From NCBI GenBank assembly GCA_963556145.1, contig CAUVYJ010000020.1, forward strand, positions 1 to 23,045: 23,045 nucleotides of DNA. Direction: 5' to 3'. The notes beneath the pieces were generated by a model, which worked only from the letters and a program-made list of their open reading frames with translations, had not been told where the DNA came from and did not search any database. The DNA comes from Hygrocybe punicea. Lineage: Eukaryota; Basidiomycota; Agaricomycetes; Agaricales; Hygrophoraceae. Of this stretch, positions 1-8,429 are shown piece after piece. The position numbers and the translations under genes were made by a program. Position 1 is the first letter of the stretch. Each line of letters opens with the position of its first letter.

Positions 1-1
1 A

Positions 2-932
2 TCACCTCCCGACTTCAACTTCCCCGGTCACGTATTAGACCACAAAGCCAAGCACAGGACTGCACGAGCCATACTCTTTGCTTACAGTCATATCTCAAAC
101 CAGCGAGACATCGAATCCCCTTGGTACGCCGTTTGGGACAGAGTCCTTGCAGATCTGATCGCCGATCATTCCCGTCTCCTCACCGTTCCTCAACTGGTGC
201 TATGGTACATTGAACCCGTTCCGGATCGTGCAGATCGAGACGACTCTCAGGATGGAGAAGACGAAGAAAGCGGAAATACCACGATCGAATCAATCACATC
301 CGTCGCGTCCACTGTTCCTCAAAAGTTTGCACGGGAACTTGTTCCTGACCCCGCCGTCATCCGCACCATGACGCGCCGGGCTGTTGTACCGCTTAAACTG
401 AGATATGCTGGAGTTCCGTTACTGGCGGAGGTCAAACGGCCCCCGAGACGCATCGACAGATGGAGGGATTCTGCATTCCGCCATGCTTTATCACAGCAAT
501 TGTTGTTTGCAGAGTCCAATGTGTTGAAGCAAGCAGAATTTCTCTTTCGCAATTATCCGCGTCAAGAAACTGTCGTCGTGATGGCTTGCAGTGGTCTGTG
601 GTGGACCTGCCGGATTGTTCACAAAAGACCAACTTGACAATCCAGGCAACGCTCCTCTGCCAGGCCCTGACGAATGGGAGGAAGATGACGAGATTGATAT
701 TGAGAAAGACGACCTAGATGATGAGGGGGACGAGGGGGATGCATCTGAGGACGAACTCGATGTCATCGATGCACCTGAGGGCGAGGCGTTTGGCGAGTCA
801 GAGGCAACATTACCCGAGAACAAATTCTCTAAAGTCCTTCAATTGGGAACAAGAGCATCAGACCAGAGATTTGGGCTCATTCACCAACGCCTTGAAGTCG
901 CGTTAGCCAACCGAACTGGCAAGATGGGCTAG
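2..932 (+). pseudogene. Decayed hypothetical protein, possibly PD-(D/E)XK nuclease-like; 5' end outside window
   Basis: The frame is open from the window edge to 636 with no convincing start, so the 5' end lies upstream. It encodes an acidic linker (around 230-290) followed by a conserved-looking segment: a hydrophobic strand ending in GVPLLAEVKRP (E and K near 428-436), then a helix-rich part and the strand VVVMACSGLWWTCRIV. An E-x-K on a strand followed by helices is what restriction-endonuclease-like folds show, but the fold assignment is inference. The protein continues in the next frame from about 640 (LGTRASDQRFGLIHQRLE near 840-896), and again in another frame at 925 (WARIQA). No GT donor lies between 622 and 645, so the first change is a frameshift rather than an intron. 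Similar proteins are, from memory, common as unnamed families in Agaricomycetes. I judge it a relic with at least two indels. A possible terminal intron (donor gtatgt at about 941, acceptor near 982) follows. Confidence 0.45.
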
Positions 933-1700
933 GATACAAGCGTATGTTTCTTGCTCTCGATGTTTGCTCAATATATTGATCAGTGGAATGCTGCGTGATT
1001 GAAGTCTCTCGGTCGGCTCTGTAGCCGTTTGGATATTGTGCCAACGGCGACGACGAACGCGACGCCGAGTTTCAGTAGGACAGCCCTAATGGTAAGTTAG
1101 CGCCCCACCCCAACCATCCCCGCTCATCCTCTAACAACCCTTACAAGGACGACAGGACGCACGATGACAGCGACAAGCGAGGGGGCCATGGTGCTGTGCA
1201 GTGAATGGTGGTGAATACTGCTTCAATTTTTGTCCCGGGGTTTGCTGATCTCAACGACGAACGATGACAGCCACTACCCACTGCCGCCAACGCCGGCCAT
1301 CGGCCATCCCCCCCCACGACCATCCAACACCCATCTACACCCAATCCCAACTCCCAACGTCGCGAGGTTTGGCTGACTTCTTAGGTGGCCATGCAGGAAA
1401 TATGCGAGCATTGCACTTGAAGCCAATCCATTCACCCCACCTTATTATGGGCAAATTACCACGTTCCAACATACTGTTATACCTTTCAAAGTATTACTGC
1501 AGGGTGTCCCAAGCAGCCTCAATAAAATATTCTTGTTAAATTTATTTTCACACTCCTAAACATCTCACCCACCCTCAATATTTCCAAGATTTACAGCTGT
1601 TTGCACAATCCTTGACAGTAAAAAAAAGTGCCAATTACAAACAAATACAGTAAATGCACAATAACTCATGAAATACCTCATAGGCAAGAATGGCAACACT
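933..1700. other. Non-coding interval with one orphan intron-like segment
   Basis: No recognisable protein is encoded. A well-formed plus-strand intron can be read at 1092-1147 (56 nt): donor GTAAGT, branch-like CTAAC at 1131-1135, acceptor CAAG. The flanking exons carry no recognisable protein, so it may be the remnant of a 3' exon of the upstream gene or of an unrelated transcript. From about 1540 the sequence becomes AT-rich. Confidence 0.4.
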
Positions 1701-1705
1701 TTACA

Positions 1706-2101
1706 CTGAGCCACACATTCCTGTGGAATCCAATCGGACTCCGATTGGAATGCTCAGACTCTGAGGATTCCGAGTGGATTCCGAGTGGAATGGAACCTTT
1801 TTTTGTAGAGTACTACCAATTTTAATATTCCAGTTGGATTCCGAGTGAATTCTGCTCAGAATGATCATTTTTTTGGATTTTCATTGGTTTTCATGGGGTA
1901 TGCTTATTTATGAGGAATCATGTGGAATCCACTCAGAATCCTGCCAAGTGTTTCAAAAGCATCAGCTTTTTTTGACTTTTTTGCATTTTTCTCACTCAAT
2001 TTTGTCAATAAAACAATTCTGACACTATATATGGCATTGGGTATACAATGGGCATGCTAACCAAATTAGGCAATATTTTCCCATGCTCCATATTATACCG
2101 G
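1706..2101. repeat. Left flank of element A: GGAATCC/GGATTCC-rich repeat
   Basis: From 1706 the sequence begins TGAGCCACA and then contains several inverted and direct GGAATCC/GGATTCC motifs (about 1720-1870). The same opening word, GAGCCACA, starts the tandem units at 6249 and 6320, so the two regions may belong to one dispersed repeat. The last bases, ATTATACC (2092-2099) followed by GG, match the uninterrupted repeat copy at 6372-6381. Element A therefore inserted here. Confidence 0.4.
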
Positions 2102-2256
2102 TGGAGTGGTATGGAGGTACCACTCCAAGGGCTAGCAGGAGAGTCTCGCTGAAGAGCTGGCGAGGAAGACTTGATTGGGACTGACTACTGACAGCGATCA
2201 ATCTACAACGAACCGTGGGAGCCTCATCACGTGACTAGGCACTTGCTACCACTCCA
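2102..2256 (-). repeat. 3' LTR of element A
   Basis: This 155-bp terminal repeat begins TGGAGTGGTATGG and ends GCTACCACTCCA. It is preceded by the 4-bp flank ccgg. It is the 3' LTR because the purine tract lies next to it inside the element and the element reads on the minus strand. Confidence 0.85.
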
Positions 2257-2294
2257 AGTGCCCCCCTTCCTCATAGCGACATCCTTGTCGCTAT
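2257..2294 (-). promoter_or_regulatory. Polypurine tract and adjacent perfect hairpin of element A
   Basis: On the minus strand a purine run, GAGGAAGGGGGG, ends four bases short of the 3' LTR, the usual place for the plus-strand primer. Immediately upstream lies a hairpin, ATAGCGACA-AGGA-TGTCGCTAT (2273-2281 pairs with 2286-2294, loop 2282-2285). Element B has the same hairpin with the loop-closing pair changed from A-T to G-C. The purine tract call rests on position and composition; a role for the hairpin is unknown. Confidence 0.65.
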
Positions 2295-2379
2295 CAAAGA
2301 CTCGAAACAGGGGGGAAAAAGGAAAAGAAAAGGGGGAAAATGGACTGAAAGACTGACCAAAAACAACTAAGCTAGTCTA

Positions 2380-5167
2380 CTCCACTAGGGTCTAGTAAAG
2401 GAGGTCCAAGACTGGGATCAAAGGGAATGGGAACTTGTCCAGAAAAAGATGGAAAAGAAACAGAGGGATGGGAAAAGGCAGGAGAAATGTTGTGGATACG
2501 AGCTGGAAGTTTTGATGAGTTTCGCGTAGGGATGGTGGGGAGATGGCAGGGTTGTACTCAGTATGGGGAGTTGTCAAAATGTGTTGGGTATGCTTGACGA
2601 CAAGGCGGGAGTTTATGTATGGGGTATCTCGGGGGAAGCTTTTGAGGGCTGGGGTGGATGTGGTGGTGATAGTAATGAAGCGCTGTAATGGCGAGGTCAG
2701 GGTGGCTGCGGAACTATGATCCTAGCCTGTGGGGGTCAGCGTAGAAGTGACAGGGAATAGTCTAGCTAGCTTCAGTATAAAGGTACGGGATGGAAAAGGG
2801 GAAGCCGCCGACTAGGTACTACTACTAAATAACAAAGCCGATGTAAGCCGATGAAGCCGACGATGTCGGGTACGGCGGGTTGGGAGTCGGGTGACGAGCG
2901 GTACGATAATAAGGAAGGCAGAACGATGGGGAAATGGTAGAGAGAGACTGGGGGCGATGTGTGAACGATGTGTGCTACTGAGAGGGACTCTGAGAGAGGG
3001 GGAAAACGGGGACTGGTTTCTTATTATTGATACGGCGCTTTGGGCACCTTTTTATACTACAAAAATCCCTATCTAAATTCGGACGAGAGGCCTCGGCCGA
3101 TGAGAGAGAACAAAGGGGGAGGAAAATGGAGAAATAAGACAGAGGTTGGGAGGCAACGATGACAGAGAAATGGAGGGGAGAAGTGAAATCAAATGAAAAA
3201 GATGTAAAATACTTTCGTATATCTCCATAAGGGAGACAGATGCGCGAACTAGGTAAGTCCGATGTCAGGTTTCCAGTCCGATGAGATCCTTCTACGATAT
3301 TTGATATTCCGTGGGTATGGGAGTCAGTCCGATCCCGTACTGGAGCGGCCATGCTAGTCAGTATGCACCGGGTTACGTTGGGTTCGAGCCAGGATCGTTA
3401 GAGTCATCAGATTGGAGCGGATTCGTGATATGTCGGGTTTCTGGCCTCAGAGGGTGGAGAGCCCTCTACAGCGCGGACCATGGATTTTTCGTTTGGGGGT
3501 AGGTAGGGGTGGGGATGTTCTTCAGTTGCCAAATATGGACGTGGGTGGGGTGGGTGTCACGCCAGGTATGGTTTTGACAGGGAATGTTGAATGCAAGGAT
3601 GGCGTGGGTTTTCGGGGTGGGGATATTGTCGTGGTATGCTGATGGAGGTGTTTCCACAGGCTCCATTTGCATAGGCACATCAGTGTATCATTTTGTGGCC
3701 ATAGGTGGGTCTGCCTCATGTGCAGTTGCAGGTCGGGATGCTTCGTCGTGTGGTGTGTCCCCAGTATGTGCCTCCTCCTCCGTGCTTGCGTGTGGTTGCT
3801 TTTTCTCATCTTCTTCAATGTTTCGCCTTGCAGCACCGTCATTCTCATTTCGGTTCTCTCCTGCGAGGAACTCCATGATCTCAGATGCCAGAGGCCACAA
3901 CTGGCTGTGTGGGTCTCCGTGATGCGTTTGGTGGATGGTGGAAATGCGGTATGGTGTGGGTGTGAGACGCTCATGTTGGGGGGGTTTCAAGCCCAGTTTT
4001 GCGGTGCTGGGAGTGGGTATGCCGGTGGGCGTTGAACACTCACGCTCATGCAAGCTTTTTGGGTCGGGGTGGGATATGGTTGCAGGCTGGGATGGAACGG
4101 GCGCGGGACAGGGCTCTGGGGTTGGCCTTGCATTGGGGTTGGGTCTACATGCCGGGCGTTCGTGCTCACAGCCGCTTTTGGTGCTGGGGTTGGGGTATTT
4201 CGAAGGCAGCTCACGGCTGCGCTCTGCTTGGGGGTGCTTGGGGTTGGGGGTGGCGAGAGCCATGGGCGCTGGGTATTCGCATCCGTGTTCAGTTTGGAGG
4301 TGGTTGGCATTGTGGGATGGCGTGGTGGACGCATTTGACGTGGGCTGGGGCTCGTCTTGGCACACCGGCATTGGCGTCTGTGGTTTCTGGGTCAACGGGG
4401 GCGGGGCTGTACATTGGGGTTGTGGCTGAGGTGCTGGTGGTGCTTCATGTTCGTTGGTGATGTGGTGGCAGCAGCTGGGCTGAACTGGGGTTTGTTTGGG
4501 CACACGGGTGCTCACGTTGGCCATTCCTGGGTCGACGTGGGTGTGGTTGGATGCTGGGGCCATGGTCTGAGTATTGAAGGCGAAGGCTGCAGCGTTGGGT
4601 GCAGCTGTGATGTGGCAGTCGTGTTGGGCGTGATGGGCACATGTGTGGACGGCGTTGGGGCCTGTGAGACGGTAGATGGGGTTGCTGTTGACGTTGTGGG
4701 GACTTGGGGCGTGGTTGTGAGGGTGGGACATGAACATGGCGGTTGGGTTTGGGGCGCGTTCTGACGCATTTTGCAGCGAGGGTGGGGCCATTTGGGTGGG
4801 CAATAACGATGTGGCGTGCTTGGGCGCGAATGTCAATGTTTTTGGTGGAGGTGGGCATGCTGTGGTGTGCTGGGTTGAATCTTGGGGTCCATGCCTCATT
4901 TTTGGCTGGTCACAGTTGGCGGTAAGGTGGGTTGGCGGTAAGGTGGGTCGACGAGGCTGTTGAATGTTCACGGTCGGAGGCACTGGGTGGTGTTGGGATG
5001 GCGTTGGCAGGCACCGGGGCAGTGAGTGTCGTCATTGTGTTCATTTGGGTCCACGTTGCTGTGGGCTGGGCCATTGGTGGTGAGATTGTTGGTTCTCTTT
5101 TTGTGTTGGTTTTCCGCCGCGTTTTTTCCTTCTTCGCTCGTTCTTTTTGCTTCTTTTTCGTAGTCAT
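2380..5167 (-). pseudogene. Decayed Pro/Thr-rich ORF of element A, split by LTR-2a
   Basis: It begins with the same ATG context and basic N-terminus (MTTKKKQKERAKKEK) as the intact ORF of element B. Frame is lost near residue 80 (about 4925), then largely re-entered. A middle section reads in a different frame from B before returning, so at least two compensating indels separate the copies. The C-terminal half is interrupted by the solo LTR at 2684-3470. A short island, WPLASEIMEFLAGE, is kept almost unchanged relative to B. Many threonine or arginine codons of B appear here as methionine, glutamine, histidine or cysteine through CG-to-TG/CA changes. The product has no recognised domain. Confidence 0.6.
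2684..3470 (-). mobile_element. LTR-2a: solo LTR inserted in element A
   Basis: A 787-bp block absent from element B starts TGTAATGG and ends CTCTACA, with TG...CA ends and the short inverted terminus TGTA/TACA. It is flanked by a perfect 4-bp duplication, gcgc (2680-2683 and 3471-3474). Removing it plus one gcgc leaves aagcgcggacc, which matches B (aagcgtggacc) except for one CpG transition. It contains no gene. A TATAAAAAGG box lies on the minus strand at 3047-3056. It resembles the block split by element B at 14637-18246, for example in GAGATA near the middle, the TATA region, and the terminal third with CACTTCTACGCTGAC. The lack of internal sequence and a second repeat makes it a solo LTR. 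Confidence 0.8.
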
Positions 5168-5190
5168 TTGTGTAGGTCGAGAAAATTAGA

Positions 5191-5350
5191 ATGTTTGATG
5201 CTCGGAAAATTATTTGGTGCTTGGAAAATCACTTGGTGCTCGGGGAACTGCTCTGTGCGTGGTGCTCTGTGCTCTGTGCTCTGTACTCGGAAAATCGCTG
5301 GGGTGCTGAAAAATCACTGGAAATCGCTGGAAGTCGCTGAAAATCGCTGA
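5191..5350 (-). repeat. Leader repeats of element A
   Basis: Between the primer site and the ORF start, short words such as AAATCGCTGG, GTGCTCGG and GCTCTGT recur with small changes (5200-5345). The same leader repeats are found in element B (about 14993-15150). They make a non-coding 5' leader of roughly 200 nt. Confidence 0.5.
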
Positions 5351-5361
5351 AGACAGAAGCT

Positions 5362-5386
5362 GGGTTCGAATCTGCTCTCATCACCA
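5362..5386 (-). promoter_or_regulatory. tRNA-like primer binding site of element A
   Basis: Three bases inside the 5' LTR, the minus strand reads TGGTGATGAGAGC then AGATTCGAACCC, the reverse complement of a tRNA 3' end with CCA and a T-loop word (GGTTCGAATC). Element B has the same site with one CpG difference. The tRNA species is not identified, and the T-arm spacing is one base shorter than a standard tRNA. Confidence 0.65.
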
Positions 5387-5389
5387 TGT

Positions 5390-5544
5390 TGGAGTGGTAC
5401 GGAGGTACCGCTCCAAGGGCTAGCAGGAGAGTCTCACTGAAGAGCTGGCGAGGAAGACTTGATTGGGACTGACTACTGACAGGGATCTATCTACAACAAA
5501 CCGTGGGAGCCTCATCACGTGACTAGGCACTTGCTACCACTCCA
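5390..5544 (-). repeat. 5' LTR of element A
   Basis: 155 bp, TGGAGTGGTACGG...GCTACCACTCCA, partner of 2102-2256. It is followed by ctgg, the right target-duplication copy with one C-to-T change from ccgg. Confidence 0.85.
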
Positions 5545-5548
5545 CTGG

Positions 5549-5724
5549 TCTTCTATGTATATATATACAAATCTGGGACATGGAATTGTTGCAGATTTAA
5601 GTTGGCAATCCACTGGGAACACTACTGAGGTGCTCTGTACCCATTTTCTAAGAAATCGGTGAACAGGTTATGGAGAAGAGTCCATGCAAGTTGGGGGGGT
5701 AATCTGTGCTAATGTGGGAAATTA
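5549..5724. repeat. Repeat R copy 1, right part (interrupted by element A)
   Basis: Starting TCTTCTATGTATATATATAC, this 176-bp block is near-identical to 6382-6552. It shares TTGTTGCAGATTTAAG, CACTACTGAGGTGCTCTG and GTTGGGGGGGTAATCTG. In the second copy the same block is joined directly to ATTATACC, which here lies left of element A (2092-2099). No protein is evident. Confidence 0.75.
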
Positions 5725-6248
5725 CACTAGGTGCAAAAAGGCCTTTGGAGGTGACACAAATAAATTACCCATACAAAACAAAACCCTAAATTTAGGCCAT
5801 GTGAAATAGATATCTAAATACATTACTAAAGATCATATTTCTCCACACCTTTTAAGAATTAGAAGTAACAATCAAAAGGTCATATGTAGATTCAAAAAAA
5901 TTCCAAATGTTTCATATCTTGTGAAGAATCTGGAATAATAAAGCAAATCTCAATTTCTCAAACACTCACATTTGGGATTTGGTATCATATTCAGGAAACT
6001 CCAAATCTGAATTTTGAAGCTTTCCAGATATCTAATGCATTTGAGTCTTTCAAGTCTCTCAAAGTCAATAAAATATTTGAAATTTGAATTTGAATTCATA
6101 AAATTTGAAAGACAATCTCACATTTAGTATTTGTAGAGTCCCAAATACATTAACCAGTAGTTGCCCAGTACTTGACTGGTATTTGACTAGTACTGGTCCA
6201 GTAGTTGACCAAGACAAAGTCAGTCAAAACAAATGATGTGATTACTTG
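5725..6248. other. AT-rich interval without genes
   Basis: The sequence is rich in A and T with repeated words such as AAATTTGAATTTG (about 6070-6115). At 6150-6215 a short array of AGTAYTTGAC/CCAGTAGTTG words occurs. I see no coding region, RNA gene or element ends. Confidence 0.5.
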
Positions 6249-6373
6249 AGCCACAGGATTGCCTGTGAATTGCCTGGATTTCTGTGGAATTGCTGCAATT
6301 CTTCATGGGATAGTGATCCTGAGCCACAGGATTGCATGTGAATGGCTTGGATTTGTGTGGGATTGCTGCAAAT
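6249..6373. repeat. Two tandem copies of a 71-bp unit
   Basis: Two copies of a unit starting GAGCCACAGGATTGC and containing TGTGGAATTGCTGCAA lie 71 bp apart (starts 6249 and 6320). They differ at scattered positions. The unit opening matches the word at 1706, which suggests the same repeat family. Confidence 0.6.
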
Positions 6374-6552
6374 TATACCGCTCTTCTATGTATATATATA
6401 CAATTCTGGGACATGAAATTGTTGCAGATTTAAGTTGGCAATCCATTGGGACCACTACTGAGGTGCTCTGTACCACTTTTCTAAGAAATCTGCGGACCGG
6501 TTAAAGAGTCCATGCAAGTTGGGGGGGTAATCTGTGCTAATGTGGGAAATTA
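6372..6552. repeat. Repeat R copy 2: paralogous empty site for element A
   Basis: ATTATACC at 6372-6379, GC, then TCTTCTATG at 6382 onwards run without interruption. In copy 1 the same two sequences are separated by element A and its target duplication. The alignment after 6382 runs about 170 bp. This locates the insertion point of A to the base. Confidence 0.75.
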
Positions 6553-6975
6553 GTCCGAGTTTGGCTTCTATTTATCATGTGATGATGGCATCAATTATGA
6601 TTCATCATCAAGTTGTTTGGTCATGTTTCCTTGTCTCAAATGGGTTATGAGACTCCTTCTGGCCTCAATTCTCATAACTGTATTGTGGTCATTCTGCACT
6701 TTATGTGCCTCTATAGACTCTTTTATTGATACATGTATTCAACTCTGGTCACCATGTAAAGTGGACTTGTGGCCATGGAGTCTTCAACAGTGTCTAATTC
6801 CACTTCACTGGTCATGATTGTCTATATGAGATATTTGTAAAATTTAACCATATAAATTTCATCACAATGGTACAAGTGGACTGGCAATAGTTCAAATCTG
6901 GTGAAGACATGTAGGTCATTCATAACAGTCCCACTGTTTCTGGATCATCTCATCCACAAACCCTCCACCAAGCAA
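6553..6975. other. No gene recognised
   Basis: Open frames here are short and composed of low-information sequence. Nothing resembles the missing C-terminal half of the neighbouring kinase, so that half was lost rather than merely frame-shifted. Confidence 0.4.
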
Positions 6976-6978
6976 CTA

Positions 6979-8290
6979 TCTCCAATCATTTGGAGCTGCC
7001 TCTTTATCGCGACCAATATCTTCAAGAGTAAACTGATAGTGACTGTGAGGTTGGAGTTGAAGGTTGAACTGTCTAGCAAACTTGTGTGAACGAGTGCGGC
7101 AAAATGGTGAGGTAACATCACTGCCTCGGAGGAAATGAGGAATGTTCGAGACTCCGGCTGTATGAAGGCGCTTATAGATAGCACCTTCGGTTTGCATGCC
7201 GTCAAGGGACACTCTCCATGTATCCTTCATCAAGACACACCTATCGCGCACGGGGTCATAAACGATGAAGACCCGAGTGGCTACCTGTGGGCGAACCGTT
7301 GCCCTTGAACCATGGTTTGCTACCGAAGTAATAGAAAATGTCGTCCCCATCGTCACTGTATATCACAAACTTGAACAAGGGCTTGTCATCATCAAGCTTG
7401 AGCACAACTCTTGCCCTTCGAACGTGCACTTCATCATTGTTGGTAGGCGCAATGACTGATTCATCTACTCCACGGGTTGCTCATGAAGAATGTGCATATC
7501 TCCAGAAGAAACTCACCAGCCAGGGTTGCTCCACATATGAAAATGATTGCGAGAGGACAGCGCCTGAGCGATCCCAATGAATCAGTCTCGCCACATCCTT
7601 ACAGATGATGGCAGAGAATGCATGAGTCCGAAATTCCGTGGCAAGTTGCTTTGTCGTATAACAGGTGATTTGCCCTTGACCATGGGCACCCTGGACTGTG
7701 TCATTCTCCAAGGTGCCGTGATCACGGAAAGGGTCGTCGTTTGGATCTATCTTGAATTCAATAGAAAGGTCGATGAGAGATATGTCGGTTACAATACTGG
7801 CGTCTCTACCACATATAGATTCATAGAGAGAAACATCTGGTTTGATTTCGGGTTCGTTCGGGCTGACACTCTTGTCTGGATATGCGTGTCCACAAGGTCG
7901 AAGCCAGGACAGTAAGGCTTCAGCGCAGTGATCTAGAACATCTATATAGATATGCAAGAACAAGAACCCAGAAATACATACCATAGGACCATACATTGCA
8001 GGCTCACTCTTCTTATTAGCGACATCTTGGAAAACCACCTTCCTCCTCACTGGCATTCACGGAAGTTTGCCCCTTTTGAAAGGTAGGAATGTCTTCAAGA
8101 ACTCAGAAGGTGCAATTGGTCCCGCAAATTTACCATTCATCTCTGTGCCAAGGTCATTCATCCTCATGTCTCTTTTGTCGTGTAAGACGTGGCGCCGGAG
8201 ACTTTCTTGCTCAATGGGGTTTCACTGAGCACAGGAAACTGGCGAGGAGGGGTACAGGAGGGGTACAGGAGGGGTACGCGGCATATTGAC
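6979..8290 (-). pseudogene. FunK1-family fungal protein kinase, truncated and broken
   Basis: FunK1 kinases are an expanded Agaricomycete family of unknown substrates. In order on the minus strand: an N-terminal segment from about 8161 (MNDLG, then GPIAPSEFLKTFLPF); the motif MYGPM at the end of an exon; a 49-nt intron (7981-7933, donor GTATGT, acceptor CTAG); TALKPYCPGFDLVDT; PDVSLYESICG; QLATEFRTHAFSAIICKD; ARLIHWDRSGAV; FFWRYAHSS; RGVDESV; and finally VFIVYDPVRDRCVLMKDTWR with HSHYQFTLEDIGRD. Lesions are a TGA at 8059-8057, a frameshift near 7880-7890, a TGA at 7483-7481 and a frameshift near 7278-7290. The sequence stops before the HRD catalytic loop, the DFG region and the rest of the C-lobe. 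The call rests on remembered family motifs. Neighbouring repeats on the downstream side fit a deletion linked to transposon insertion. Confidence 0.8.
8243..8278. repeat. Three tandem copies of an 11-bp unit
   Basis: AGGAGGGGTAC is repeated three times at about 8246-8276. It lies in the extreme N-terminal part of the kinase relic, and a change in copy number would shift its frame because 11 is not a multiple of three. Confidence 0.7.
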
Positions 8291-8429
8291 AGGGTTCACC
8301 AGAGACACAGCACCATCTGAATGGGTGACAGATTTGTGACCGATGTTAGGTAATATTTAAAATAAACCAATGGATCTATAGTTCAAGAGCCGATCTCCAC
8401 CATTCCAAGGGTGTTCGGAACTCCTACAA
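8291..8429. other. Gap between divergent kinase and P450 relics
   Basis: The two relics point away from each other. The 140-bp gap contains no clear TATA box or other promoter signal that I can defend. Confidence 0.3.

Larger units (their letters stand above)
2102..5544 (-). mobile_element. Element A: non-autonomous LTR retrotransposon with 155-bp LTRs, degenerate
   Basis: Two direct repeats of exactly 155 bp (2102-2256 and 5390-5544) start TGGAGTGGTA and end TACCACTCCA on the plus strand, giving the TG...CA ends and short inverted termini of LTRs. Flanks are ccgg (2098-2101) and ctgg (5545-5548), a 4-bp target duplication with one transition. On the minus strand the order is LTR, tRNA-like primer site, ORF region, hairpin, purine tract, LTR, so the element points left. 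No reverse transcriptase, protease or integrase motif is present. The interior is colinear with element B (14796-17533) except for an inserted solo LTR at 2684-3470. The two LTRs differ at six positions by eye, four of them CpG transitions, so A is clearly older than B. Confidence 0.88.

Noticed and set aside
1706..1870. GGAATCC/GGATTCC clusters as a palindromic operator or CRISPR-like array
   Set aside because: Spacing is irregular, the words are short, and the genome is fungal; a decayed dispersed repeat is simpler.
3667..4983. Plus-strand Gly/Val/Trp-rich open frames inside element A (and their mirror in element B, 15142-16806 minus)
   Set aside because: They lie antisense to the Pro/Thr-rich ORF; C-rich DNA gives G-rich complements without stops. 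The orientation of LTRs, primer site and purine tract favours the other strand.
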